DNA of 47,766 bases, from positions 1 to 47,766 of the forward strand of contig UQUQ01000020.1 in the NCBI GenBank assembly GCA_900544265.1, read 5' to 3'. A program made the position numbers and the translations under genes. The notes under the pieces are model-generated. The model was not told where the DNA came from and made no database searches. It saw only the letters and a program-made list of their open reading frames with translations. The stretch's first letter is position 1. Each line of letters opens with the position of its first letter. The stretch comes from an uncultured Alistipes sp. Its GTDB lineage: Bacteria; Bacteroidota; Bacteroidia; Bacteroidales; Rikenellaceae. Positions 15,633 to 23,628 of the stretch are shown in pieces.

Positions 15633-16484
15633 ATGTCACAGTTGAATCCGATCATCACGACCCCGGAGGAGCAATTCGTCGTCGGCGAGTCCGATTTCTC
15701 CTTTTTCAGCAATCACGCCTGCCGCTGCGAGAGCGGTGCGCTGCTCTTTTGCCGAAACGGCCATGCCAAGGCGGGCGTGAATCAGATTCAGGGCGAGGTG
15801 CGCCGCAACACGCTCCTCGTGCTGCTGCCGGGCTGGGTGCTGACGCTCAATGACCGCTCGGAGGATTTCCGGGCCACCTTCTGCGCCTTTTCGCGGGATC
15901 TGTTCGCCGAAGCGGCCTTCCGGCTCGATCCGTCGTTTTTCCGCGAGCTGGGCATGAACCCCATCTCCTATCCGCCGGCGCGGATCGTCGAGGGCATCTC
16001 GATCTGGTTCCAGATGGCGGCCTACACCTACCGGGACCGCAACAACATGTTCCGCAATACGATCATCCGCAACCGGCTGCAGAACGTGCTGCTGGAGTTC
16101 TACGACAAGATGCAGCGTCTCAATGCGCAGAAGCGGCGCGTCCCCGAGGCGACGACGCGGCAGACGGACCTTTTCCACCGCTTTGTGGCGCTGGTGCACG
16201 AACATTGCGCCCGCGAGCGCGAGGTGACCTTCTATGCCGACAGGCTCTGCATCTCGACACGCTATCTGTCGACCATCGTGCGCAACATCTCGCACGGCTC
16301 GGCCAAGGAGTTCATCGACCGGGCCGTGGTGCTCGAGATCAAGGTGATGTTGCAGTCGACGGACCTCTCGGTGCAGGAGATCGCCTACCGGCTGCGCTTT
16401 CCGGACCAGTCCTACCTGGGCCGTTTCTTCAAGAAGCACACGGGCGAATCCCCTACCGAATACCGCAACTCCAAACAGCGGTGA
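15633..16484 (+). CDS. AraC family transcriptional regulator (divergent from efflux operon)
   Basis: A 283-residue protein. The N-terminal half has cupin-like features (CESGALLFCRNGHAKAGVNQIQGEV, LLVLLPGWVLTL) as in AraC sensors. The C-terminal 95 residues carry the two-helix-turn-helix domain: VTFYADRLCISTRYLSTIVRN, then LSVQEIAYRLRFPDQSYLGRFFKKHTGESPTEYR. ATG 15633 is preferred over an in-frame TTG six bases upstream. Its divergence from the RND operon suggests that it controls the pump, in addition to the TetR protein at the operon end. It is not closely related to the two AraC proteins at 22729 and 24067. Confidence 0.9.
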   Translation: MSQLNPIITTPEEQFVVGESDFSFFSNHACRCESGALLFCRNGHAKAGVNQIQGEVRRNTLLVLLPGWVLTLNDRSEDFRATFCAFSRDLFAEAAFRLDPSFFRELGMNPISYPPARIVEGISIWFQMAAYTYRDRNNMFRNTIIRNRLQNVLLEFYDKMQRLNAQKRRVPEATTRQTDLFHRFVALVHEHCAREREVTFYADRLCISTRYLSTIVRNISHGSAKEFIDRAVVLEIKVMLQSTDLSVQEIAYRLRFPDQSYLGRFFKKHTGESPTEYRNSKQR

Positions 16485-16512
16485 TGCCGGTCCATATTAT
16501 TATTAATAAAAA

Positions 16513-16531
16513 GGCGTATCCGACATACGCC
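16513..16531 (+). terminator. Possible terminator after AraC gene
   Basis: A 7-bp stem GGCGTAT/ATACGCC with a 5-base loop, preceded by an A-run and followed by GAAAC. It is weak, with no T-tract on the plus strand. Confidence 0.4.
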
Positions 16532-16629
16532 GAAACGGTTGCCGTGCGTTTCTGGAAGTGACGGGCCCGTTTTGGAACTCCGTTTGCGGGCCTGCGGAAA
16601 GTGATTGCACATAAAACAGTCTACGAACC

Positions 16630-17640
16630 ATGAACAAAGTCATTCTATTCGGTACGCAACCCTACGACCGCGATTCGTTTGAACAGCTGCGCGACGCCTA
16701 CGGGTTCGACATCTGCTACCATCGCAGCCACCTGAACATCCACAACGTCGCGCTGGCGCAGGGGGCCGATGCGGTCTGCATCTTCGTCAACGACACGGCC
16801 GATGCCGAGACCGTGCGGGCGCTTTCGGCGCAGGGCGTGAAGCTCCTGGCGCTGCGCTGTGCGGGCTTCAACAACGTCGATCTGCGCGAGGCGGCCCGCT
16901 GCGGCATGCCCGTGGTGCGGGTCCCGGCCTATTCGCCGCATGCCGTGGCGGAGCACGCCGTGGCGCTGCTGCTGGCGCTCAACCGCAAGATCCACCGTGC
17001 CTACTGGCGCACGCGCGACGGCAACTTCTCGCTGCACGGCCTGCTGGGTTTCGACCTCTACGGCAAGACGGCGGGGATCGTCGGTACGGGGCGGATCGCC
17101 CGGGAGCTGATCCGCATCCTCAAGGGTTTTGGCATGGAGGTGCTGGCCTATGACCTCTATCCCGATCCGGAGTATGCCGCGGCGGCGGGCATCACCTATG
17201 TCTCGCTCGACGAGCTCTACCACCGTTCGGATGTCATTTCGCTGCACTGCCCGCTGACCGATGCGACGCGCTACATGATCGGCGACGTGGCCATCTCGCA
17301 GATGAAGCCCGGTGTCGTGCTCATCAACACGGGCCGCGGGCAGCTGATCCATACCGAGGCGCTGATCGACGGCCTGAAGGAGAAGCGGATCGGCGCCGCG
17401 GGGCTGGACGTCTACGAAGAGGAGGCGGCCTACTTCTACGAGGATACCTCGGACCGCATTCTGGATGACGACGTGCTGGCGCGGCTGCTGTCGTTCAACA
17501 ACGTGATCGTCACCTCGCATCAGGGGTTCTTCACGCGGGAGGCACTGGCCAACATCGCCCATACGACCATGGAGAACCTGCGGGCCTTCTTCGAGGGGCG
17601 GCCGCTCGAGAACGAGGTCCGCGCCGACGCACAGCATTGA
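16630..17640 (+). CDS. ldhA: D-lactate dehydrogenase (fermentative)
   Basis: A 336-residue enzyme that reduces pyruvate to D-lactate with NADH in the cytoplasm. It aligns by eye along its whole length with E. coli LdhA: RCAGFNNVDL, VRVPAYSPHAVAEHA, NRKIHRAYWRTRDGNFSL, ILKGFGMEVLAYD and DVISLHCPLT. Catalytic residues are Arg236 (NTGRGQLI), the Glu at 263-265 (DVYEEE) and His297 (TSHQGFF). The nucleotide loop reads GTGRIA (152-157), where the third glycine is replaced by alanine. It stands alone between the AraC gene and a hairpin at 17766. Fermentative NADH reoxidation fits an anaerobic gut bacterium. Confidence 0.94.
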   Translation: MNKVILFGTQPYDRDSFEQLRDAYGFDICYHRSHLNIHNVALAQGADAVCIFVNDTADAETVRALSAQGVKLLALRCAGFNNVDLREAARCGMPVVRVPAYSPHAVAEHAVALLLALNRKIHRAYWRTRDGNFSLHGLLGFDLYGKTAGIVGTGRIARELIRILKGFGMEVLAYDLYPDPEYAAAAGITYVSLDELYHRSDVISLHCPLTDATRYMIGDVAISQMKPGVVLINTGRGQLIHTEALIDGLKEKRIGAAGLDVYEEEAAYFYEDTSDRILDDDVLARLLSFNNVIVTSHQGFFTREALANIAHTTMENLRAFFEGRPLENEVRADAQH

Positions 17641-17914
17641 CCCGCTCTCCGCTCCCGACTCCGCTCCCCTCTTCCTTTTTGGGCCCGAGGCTTTCGTGCG
17701 GAAACTATCCGGGGGGCCGTGAGCGGTTTGTGGGCGATGGGGGGCTTGTCCCGACGGACCGCATGCGGGGCCGCAGCCGGAGGTGTTTCTCCGCTCTGCG
17801 GCCCCGCTTCCGGAAAAATGGCAGAAAAAACCGGAATCCGGGACCGTTTTTTTGCCGCATGCCCGTTACTTTTGTCCTGCGAAAGGTCCCGCACGCGGGT
17901 ATTTTCACTATCTT
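17641..17914. other. Gene-free stretch with a long hairpin
   Basis: No gene is evident here. A perfect 11-bp stem CGGGGCCGCAG (17766-17776) and CTGCGGCCCCG (17796-17806) encloses a second small stem (CGGAG/CTCCG) and may end ldhA transcription, though it lacks a T-tract. The remaining sequence is GC-rich and featureless up to the promoter at 17915. Confidence 0.5.
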
Positions 17915-17922
17915 TATCTTTG
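17915..17922 (+). promoter_or_regulatory. -7 box for the iron-sulfur operon
   Basis: TATCTTTG, a perfect -7 box, lies 23 bp before ATG 17946. A near copy TATCTTTA overlaps just upstream (17909-17916). No clear -33 was found. Confidence 0.7.
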
Positions 17923-17945
17923 CACTGTTCGGATAATCGTTGCCT

Positions 17946-19511
17946 ATGTTACGGAAGATCAGAATCGCGGTCGCCGTCCTCTTTTTCCTCCTTGTGACGC
18001 TGCTGTTCCTCGATTTCACGGGAACGCTGCACGTCTGGTTCGGATGGATGGCCCGCATCCAGTTTTTGCCCGCCGTGCTGGCGCTCCATGTCGGGATCGT
18101 CGTGGCGCTGGTGCTCCTCACGCTCCTCTTCGGACGCATTTACTGTTCGGTCATCTGCCCGCTGGGCGTGATGCAGGACATCGTGTCGTGGATCGCCGGC
18201 CGGCGCCGCAAGTACCGCTTTCACTACCGCCCGGCCCGCACGTGGCTCCGCTACGGCGTGCTGGTGCTCTTCGTCGCGGCACTCGTCGCGCAGGTGGCCT
18301 GGCTCGCGGCGCTCATCGCCCCCTACAGCGCCTACGGACGTATCGCCTCGAACCTCTTTGCGCCGCTCTGGCGCTGGGGCAACAACCTGCTGGCCCTGGT
18401 GGCCGAGCACTTCGACAGCTACGCCTTCTACACGGTCGATGTCTGGATGAAGGGGCTCGGAACGTTGCTCGTCGCCGCGGTGACCTTCCTCGTGATCGGG
18501 GTGTTGGCCTGGCGCGGCGGCCGCACGTGGTGCAATACGATCTGCCCCGTGGGGACGGTGCTGGGTGTGCTGTCGCGCTTCTCGCTCTTCAAGCCGCGCT
18601 TCGACGTCTCGAAGTGCAACGGCTGCAAGCTCTGCGCCCGCAACTGCAAGGCGTCGTGCATCAATCCCGAAGCCCACGAAATAGACTACAGCCGTTGCGT
18701 CGCCTGCATGGACTGCCTCGAAAGCTGCCGTCAGGGCGCCATCTCCTATACGTGGCGGCGGCAACCCCACTCGGCATCGGAGTCCGCTGCGGGAACGACC
18801 GCAGCGAAAGGATCGGTGAAGTCGGCGGCGCGTCCTACGGTGAAGGCTGCGGCTGCCGGGGCCTCCGACGCTGCGGCTCCGGACCGCTCGCGGCGGCGTT
18901 TCCTGGCGGGGCTCGGGACGGTGGCCGTGGCGGCAACGGTCCGGGCACAGGAGATGAAGGTCGACGGCGGATTGGCCCTGATCGAGGAGAAGAAGATACC
19001 CGACCGCGCCACGCCGCTGACCCCGCCGGGATCGTTGAGCGCCCATAACCTGGCGACGCACTGCACGGGGTGTCAGCTCTGCATCTCGGCCTGCCCGAAC
19101 GGTGTACTGCGCCCCTCGGGCAAGCTGGCCTCGTTCATGCAGCCCGTGATGTCCTATGAGCGGGGCTACTGCCGGCCCGAGTGCACCGAGTGTTCGTCGG
19201 TCTGCCCGACGGGGGCCATCCGCCCCATCACGCGCGCCGAGAAATCCGCGACGCAGATCGGCCATGCCGTCTGGATCCGCGAGAACTGCGTGACGCTGCG
19301 CGACGACGTGCAGTGCGACAACTGTGCGCGCCACTGCCCGACGGGGGCCATCACGATGGTGAATTCCGTCCCCGACGACCCCTCGTCGCGGCTCATCCCC
19401 GTCGTGGACGAGGAGCGCTGCATCGGCTGCGGCGCCTGCGAGAACCTCTGCCCGGCGCGTCCGTTCAGTGCCATCTATGTCGAGGGCCATCTGCGCCACC
19501 GAACCGTTTAA
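17946..19511 (+). CDS. NapH-like membrane polyferredoxin fused to a Tat-type ferredoxin domain
   Basis: A 521-residue membrane protein. Residues 1-210 have about five helices and two CxxxCP motifs at 67/71 (RIYCSVICPLG) and 196/200 (RTWCNTICPVG), as in NapH/YccM-type quinol-side proteins. Two ferredoxin-like clusters follow (Cys 224, 227, 230, 234 and 251, 254, 257, 261). A linker rich in Ala/Ser then leads to S315-R-R-R-F-L and a hydrophobic stretch, a perfect twin-arginine motif inside the protein. The C-terminal part carries further clusters starting at Cys373, 409, 457 and 492. The layout looks like a NapH plus NapG/NapF fusion that moves electrons from the quinone pool to an acceptor. 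It is probably in an operon with the exported AKR 12 bp downstream, which may be the partner. The partner and direction are inferred. Confidence 0.85.
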   Translation: MLRKIRIAVAVLFFLLVTLLFLDFTGTLHVWFGWMARIQFLPAVLALHVGIVVALVLLTLLFGRIYCSVICPLGVMQDIVSWIAGRRRKYRFHYRPARTWLRYGVLVLFVAALVAQVAWLAALIAPYSAYGRIASNLFAPLWRWGNNLLALVAEHFDSYAFYTVDVWMKGLGTLLVAAVTFLVIGVLAWRGGRTWCNTICPVGTVLGVLSRFSLFKPRFDVSKCNGCKLCARNCKASCINPEAHEIDYSRCVACMDCLESCRQGAISYTWRRQPHSASESAAGTTAAKGSVKSAARPTVKAAAAGASDAAAPDRSRRRFLAGLGTVAVAATVRAQEMKVDGGLALIEEKKIPDRATPLTPPGSLSAHNLATHCTGCQLCISACPNGVLRPSGKLASFMQPVMSYERGYCRPECTECSSVCPTGAIRPITRAEKSATQIGHAVWIRENCVTLRDDVQCDNCARHCPTGAITMVNSVPDDPSSRLIPVVDEERCIGCGACENLCPARPFSAIYVEGHLRHRTV

Positions 19512-19523
19512 GCGATCGAAACC

Positions 19524-20894
19524 ATGAAGAAAGAAGAGAAAAAGATAGACCGCCGGGAGTTCCTGAAGGTGCTGGGCGGCAGTGCGCTGGTGACGTCGGC
19601 CGCGATGTACGGCTGTGCCCCGAAGGGGGAGGTGAAGCTCGCGGCGCAGGGCGAGGTACCGACCGAAGGCATGGAGTACCGCACCTCGGCGACGGGCGAC
19701 CGCGTGTCGCTGCTCGGCTACGGCTGCATGCGCTGGCCGACGCTCGCGACACCCGCTGCCGACGGCAGCGTCATCGACCAGCAGGCCGTGAACGAACTGG
19801 TCGACTACGCCATCGCCCACGGCGTCAACTACTTCGATACGGCGCCCGTCTATGTGCAGGGACAGTCCGAGCGTGCCACGGGCATCGCGCTCAAGCGCCA
19901 CCCGCGCGACCGATTCTTCATCGCCACGAAGATGTCGAACTTCTCGAGCCCCACGCGCGAAAATTCGCTGGCCCTCTACCGCAACTCGTTCAAGCAGCTG
20001 CAGGTCGACTACCTGGACTACTACCTGCTGCACTCGGTGGGCGGCGGCAGCGGTCTGGGCACCTTCCGCGAGCGCTTCATCGACAACGGCATACTGGAGT
20101 TCCTGCTGCGCGAGCGCGAGGCGGGACGCATCCGCAACCTCGGGTGGTCGTTCCACGGGGCCGTCGAGGTCTTCGACTACCTGCTGGCCATGGGCGTGAA
20201 GTGGGATTTCGTGCAGATACAGATGAACTACGTCGACTGGCGCCACGCTTCGGGCCGCAACGTCAATGCCGAATACCTCTACGGCGAGCTGGACAAGCGC
20301 GGCATCCCGGTCGTCATCATGGAGCCGCTGCTCGGCGGTCGCCTGTCGCGGCTGAACGACCACCTCGTCGCGCGGCTCAAGCAGCGGCGCCCGACGTCGA
20401 GCACCGCGTCGTGGGCCTTCCGCTTTGTCGGCAGCTACCCGCGCGTGCTGACCGTGTTGAGCGGCATGACCTACATGGAGCACCTGCAGGACAACATCCG
20501 CACCTATGCGCCGCTCGAGGCGCTGACCGAGGAGGACTTCGCGCTGCTGGAGGATACGGCGCAGCGCATGTTGCAGTTCCCGACGGTCCCCTGCACCGAG
20601 TGCCAGTACTGCATGCCCTGCCCCTACGGGCTGAACATCCCGGCGATCTTCGCCCACTACAACCGCTGCGTCAACGAGGGCAACGTCCCGAAGGACGGCC
20701 GCGACGAGAACTACGCCCGGGCGCGCCGCGCCTTTCTCGTGGGCTATGACCGCAGCGTGCCGCGCCTGCGGCAGGCCAGCCACTGCATCGGATGCGACCA
20801 ATGCGTGTCGCACTGTCCGCAGAGCATCGACATCCCCGGGCAGCTGCACCGCATCGACCGCTTTGTCGAGCAGCTGCGCAGCGGCACGCTCTGA
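19524..20894 (+). CDS. Tat-exported aldo/keto reductase with C-terminal 4Fe-4S domain
   Basis: A 456-residue protein. The N-terminus has a twin-arginine signal (DRREFLKVLGGSALVTSAA) ending in MYGC, so it may also be lipidated at Cys31. The AKR barrel shows catalytic residues in NYFDTAPVY, FFIATKMS and YYLLHS, that is Asp, Tyr, Lys and His. The C-terminal 110 residues contain two cysteine sets, CTECQYCMPCPYG and CIGCDQCVSHCPQ, typical of a ferredoxin-like domain. Export of a pre-folded iron-sulfur protein by Tat fits. Together with the upstream membrane polyferredoxin it suggests a periplasmic reductase fed with electrons from the membrane. The substrate is unknown. Confidence 0.88.
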   Translation: MKKEEKKIDRREFLKVLGGSALVTSAAMYGCAPKGEVKLAAQGEVPTEGMEYRTSATGDRVSLLGYGCMRWPTLATPAADGSVIDQQAVNELVDYAIAHGVNYFDTAPVYVQGQSERATGIALKRHPRDRFFIATKMSNFSSPTRENSLALYRNSFKQLQVDYLDYYLLHSVGGGSGLGTFRERFIDNGILEFLLREREAGRIRNLGWSFHGAVEVFDYLLAMGVKWDFVQIQMNYVDWRHASGRNVNAEYLYGELDKRGIPVVIMEPLLGGRLSRLNDHLVARLKQRRPTSSTASWAFRFVGSYPRVLTVLSGMTYMEHLQDNIRTYAPLEALTEEDFALLEDTAQRMLQFPTVPCTECQYCMPCPYGLNIPAIFAHYNRCVNEGNVPKDGRDENYARARRAFLVGYDRSVPRLRQASHCIGCDQCVSHCPQSIDIPGQLHRIDRFVEQLRSGTL

Positions 20895-20917
20895 CGGGAC
20901 GGGACAAACGGAAAGAC

Positions 20918-20953
20918 GCGCCGGGCGGTATACCAACGTATGCCGCCCGGCGC
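20918..20953. terminator. Hairpin between convergent genes
   Basis: An 11-bp stem GCGCCGGGCGG (20918-20928) and CCGCCCGGCGC (20943-20953), extended by weak AT pairs, lies 23 bp from either stop. There is no strong T-tract on either side, so it may serve both directions. Confidence 0.6.
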
Positions 20954-20976
20954 TGTCGTGTGCGGGTCGCGGGTGA

Positions 20977-21630
20977 CTATTCGGCGTTGTTGCGCAGCCA
21001 CTCCATGCGCCGGATGTCGGGCAGGTGCCTGACCTGGAAGTGCTCGAAGACGGCCTCGAAGCCCTCGCCGTCGGGGCAGGCGGCCATGGGCCCTACCTGC
21101 ACGGGGGTGTTGTCCTGCATCCAGGCGTTGCGCATGAGGGTGTACTTCTTGTCGTCGAACGAGTAGAAGACCTCTACGGCGTCGCGCCGGCGGACGGCCT
21201 TGATCCAGATGAACGGCACGGCACGGTCCAGTTCGATGACGCTCCAGTCCGAAGTGTGGTGCGTGACGACGGTGCTCAGGTTGTATTTGCCGTCGACGAA
21301 TTCGATGCCCGCCTTGATGTAGTTCTCGTGGTCGATGCGGATCATCAGCCCCGCCTGGTCGAAGCGCTCGCGGTAGTTGCCGCTGACCTTGAGCTTGACC
21401 TCGAACTCTCCGCCGTAGTTGGCGTAGTAGAACGGCGCGTCGTCCACGGTGAATCCGTAGTGCGAAATCCGCCAGTAGTCGCTGTGCGGCGTGACGGACA
21501 TCGTCAGGACGCCGTCGCGGATCTCCCACTTTTCGGGTTCGTTGTACCACTGCATCTTTTCCAGCGTCTGGGCCTGCGAGGATGTTGCGGCAAAGAGCAT
21601 CGTCAACATCGGAAACAACAGTCTTTTCAT
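20977..21630 (-). CDS. Secreted DUF1349 protein (concanavalin A-like fold)
   Basis: A 217-residue exported protein. The signal peptide (MKRLLFPMLTMLFAATSSQAQ) has a signal peptidase I type end. The remainder matches the DUF1349 family of beta-sandwich proteins: MQWYNEPEKWEIRDGVLTM, FEVKLKVSGNYRERFDQAGLMIRID, NYIKAGIEFVDGKYNLSTVVT and FKVR-type C-terminal strands. Members fold like legume lectins and are thought to bind or process carbohydrate; no catalytic residue can be named here. It is transcribed from its own promoter, which overlaps that of the divergent LuxR gene, leaving a leader of about 130 bases. Confidence 0.85.
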   Translation of the reverse strand: MKRLLFPMLTMLFAATSSQAQTLEKMQWYNEPEKWEIRDGVLTMSVTPHSDYWRISHYGFTVDDAPFYYANYGGEFEVKLKVSGNYRERFDQAGLMIRIDHENYIKAGIEFVDGKYNLSTVVTHHTSDWSVIELDRAVPFIWIKAVRRRDAVEVFYSFDDKKYTLMRNAWMQDNTPVQVGPMAACPDGEGFEAVFEHFQVRHLPDIRRMEWLRNNAE

Positions 21631-21737
21631 TTTCAGTCTTTTGCTTTATTGGTTCGTACTCCTTTCGTTGCGGCGGTTGCAGGTTGTCGCCCATTGTCGG
21701 AGCGGCCCGGAATTTGCGGCCGCGGGGCACCCGCGGC

Positions 21738-21799
21738 TTGCGATAACCTGTTTTTTGTTTTACCTTTGCAAAGGTAAGGTGTTGACGTGTAGTACACAA
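21738..21799. promoter_or_regulatory. Overlapping divergent promoters around an 18-bp palindrome
   Basis: TTACCTTTGCAAAGGTAA (21760-21777) is a perfect palindrome that holds two -7 boxes back to back: TACCTTTG on the plus strand (21761-21768) and the same on the minus strand (21776-21769). Both have a -33 TTG at exactly 20 bp, at 21738-21740 for the plus strand and at 21799-21797 for the minus strand. The plus promoter serves the LuxR gene at 21825 and the minus promoter serves the DUF1349 gene. Two polymerases could hardly bind at the same time. Confidence 0.85.
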
Positions 21800-21824
21800 T
21801 AGTCATAAATAACCAATTTTCCGC

Positions 21825-22598
21825 ATGAAGGATATTCTGAACCGCCTAAACGGGGAACTTCTCGAACAGCCGTTTGCGCCGCACGACGGGCAGCTCCGCA
21901 CGGACGATCTGACGCCGTATCGGGACCTCGCCCGCCATTACGCCCGCCTCGAGGGGGCCGTTGCGGTGTTGAGCGACCTGCGCGCGAATACCAGCCTGGT
22001 CTGTTACGGAGCCTGTGCCCGGATGCTCGGGCTCAAGGGCACGCGCGAAGGGACCGACGGGGAGTTGCTCGATTCGATCTGGGAGCGCGAGATTCTGGAT
22101 CGGATTCATCCCGACGACCTGCACGAGAAATACCTGCTGGAGCTCTGCTTTTTCCACTTCATCCGGAGCCGCCCCCGGCGCCTGCGCGGGGAGTACTATT
22201 TCGCGAACCGGCTGCGGATGAAGGACCGCACGGGTCGCTATGTCCCCGTGCTGCACCGGCTTTTCTACATCGCGCCGTCGTCGGAGAATGTCGTGCGGCT
22301 GGCCCTGTGTCTCTATACGCCGGCGCTGTCGGACTTTCCCGGGCGCGGCGTGGCCGTGCATACGGCGACGGGCGAGGTGCAGGAGCTCGGCGAGCGGCGG
22401 GACGTGCGGATTCTCTCGACGCGCGAACGGCAAGTGATCGAACTCATGGCCCGCGGCATGATGAGCAAGCACATCGCACAGGCGCTCTCCATCAGCATCC
22501 ATACGGTCAGCCGCCACCGGCAGGACATCCTGCGCAAGCTGCGCGTCGGCAATTCGGTCGAGGCGTGCCGCGTGGCGCGCGAGCTGGGGATTCTCTGA
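21825..22598 (+). CDS. LuxR family regulator with PAS-like N-terminus
   Basis: A 257-residue DNA-binding protein. The C-terminal 60 residues form a GerE/LuxR helix-turn-helix: LSTRERQVIELMARGMMSKHIAQALSISIHTVSRHRQDILRKLRVGNSVEA. The N-terminal part (about 30-175) has the spacing of a PAS-like sensor (NTSLVCYGACARMLGL, IHPDDLHEKYLLELCFFHF, RTGRYVPVLHRLFYI). There is no receiver domain, so it is not a response regulator. This type is common in Bacteroidales, often with unknown signal. It is divergent from the DUF1349 gene and shares its promoter region, so it may control that gene and itself. Confidence 0.86.
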   Translation: MKDILNRLNGELLEQPFAPHDGQLRTDDLTPYRDLARHYARLEGAVAVLSDLRANTSLVCYGACARMLGLKGTREGTDGELLDSIWEREILDRIHPDDLHEKYLLELCFFHFIRSRPRRLRGEYYFANRLRMKDRTGRYVPVLHRLFYIAPSSENVVRLALCLYTPALSDFPGRGVAVHTATGEVQELGERRDVRILSTRERQVIELMARGMMSKHIAQALSISIHTVSRHRQDILRKLRVGNSVEACRVARELGIL

Positions 22599-22668
22599 TC
22601 GGGGCATCCGCCGGACCGGCGGTTGCGGGCGCCGGATACCGTCCGCGCCGGCGTTCATGCACATGAAA

Positions 22669-22704
22669 GCAGTCCCGGCCACCGATTAAGGCGGCCGGGA
22701 CTGC
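22669..22704. terminator. Bidirectional terminator between LuxR and AraC genes
   Basis: A perfect 12-bp stem GCAGTCCCGGCC (22669-22680) and GGCCGGGACTGC (22693-22704). TTCGTCT follows on the plus strand and TTTCAT on the minus strand; the two flanking genes converge. Confidence 0.8.
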
Positions 22705-22728
22705 TTCGTCTCTGCCGGGCCCGTGCGG

Positions 22729-23628
22729 TCAGACCGTCTTGCGGTATTCGTTGGGCGTGAGCCCCGTGATCTTCTTGAACAGGCGCGTGAAGTGCTGCGG
22801 GTACTTGAACCCGAGGCAGTAGGCTACGTCGCTGATCGGGCGTCCGGGATCGGCGATCTGCTCCTTGGCCGCGTCGATCAGGCGCAGCTGGATGTGTTCC
22901 TGCGCCGTGCGGCCCGTTTCGCGCTTGACCAGATCGCCGAAGTAGTTGGGCGAGAGGTGCAGCCGCTCGGCGCAGTACTGCACGGTGGGAAGCCCCGCAT
23001 CGAGCGGCTGTTCCGAAGCGAAGTAGTCGTTCAGAATCTGCTCGAAACGGGCGAGGATGTCCTTGTTGGCAACCTGGCTGCGCGTGATGAACTGCCTGTC
23101 GTAGAAGCGCGTGCAGTAGTTGAGCAGCATCTCGATGTTGTTGACGATGAGCGTGCGGCTGTGCCGGTCGGCGGGCTGCTGCAGCTCGTGGCGGATGTTG
23201 CGCAGGCAGTCGACGACCGTGTGCCGCTCCTGCTCCGAAAGGTGCAGCGCCTCGCGCACTTCGTAGGAGAAGAAGGTGTAGCGGCGGATGTTGCGTCCGA
23301 GTTCCGTGCCGCGCAGCAGGTCGGGATGGAAGAGCAGCGCCCACCCCTTGGGCTGGAACTTCACGCCCCGGTTGTCGATGCCGATGCACTGCCCCGGTGC
23401 CAGGCAGACGAGCGTCCCCTCCTGATAGTCGTAGGTGCTGCGTCCGTAGGTCAGGTCGCCGCACCGTACCTCTTTGAGGAAGATGGCGTAGAAGCCGAAG
23501 CTGAAGCGGATGTGCTCCGTCATCCGGCACTGCGAGAAGTCGATGACGCTGACCAGCGGGTGGAGCGTCTCCACGTGCAACAGTTCGTTGTATTGCCGGA
23601 CCTGATCCAGGCGCATGACTTGATCCAT
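22729..23628 (-). CDS. AraC family regulator, paralogue 1
   Basis: A 299-residue regulator with an N-terminal sensor (FGFYAIFLKEVRCGDLTYG, GTLVCLAPGQ) and a C-terminal double helix-turn-helix (GLPTVQYCAERLHLSPNYFGDLVKRETG and ISDVAYCLGFKYPQHFTRLFKKITGLTPNEYR). ATG 23628 is chosen because it matches the start of the neighbouring paralogue and lies after the -7 box at 23654-23647; the in-frame codon at 23649 lies inside that box. By eye it is about three quarters identical to the protein at 24067-24969, so the two arose by an inverted duplication. The target genes are not clear; the AKR cluster downstream is a candidate. Confidence 0.9.
   Translation of the reverse strand: MDQVMRLDQVRQYNELLHVETLHPLVSVIDFSQCRMTEHIRFSFGFYAIFLKEVRCGDLTYGRSTYDYQEGTLVCLAPGQCIGIDNRGVKFQPKGWALLFHPDLLRGTELGRNIRRYTFFSYEVREALHLSEQERHTVVDCLRNIRHELQQPADRHSRTLIVNNIEMLLNYCTRFYDRQFITRSQVANKDILARFEQILNDYFASEQPLDAGLPTVQYCAERLHLSPNYFGDLVKRETGRTAQEHIQLRLIDAAKEQIADPGRPISDVAYCLGFKYPQHFTRLFKKITGLTPNEYRKTV

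Noticed and set aside
17949..20936. A minus-strand open frame of nearly 1,000 codons over the iron-sulfur genes
   Set aside because: Same cause: no domain or motif, antisense to two well-supported genes.
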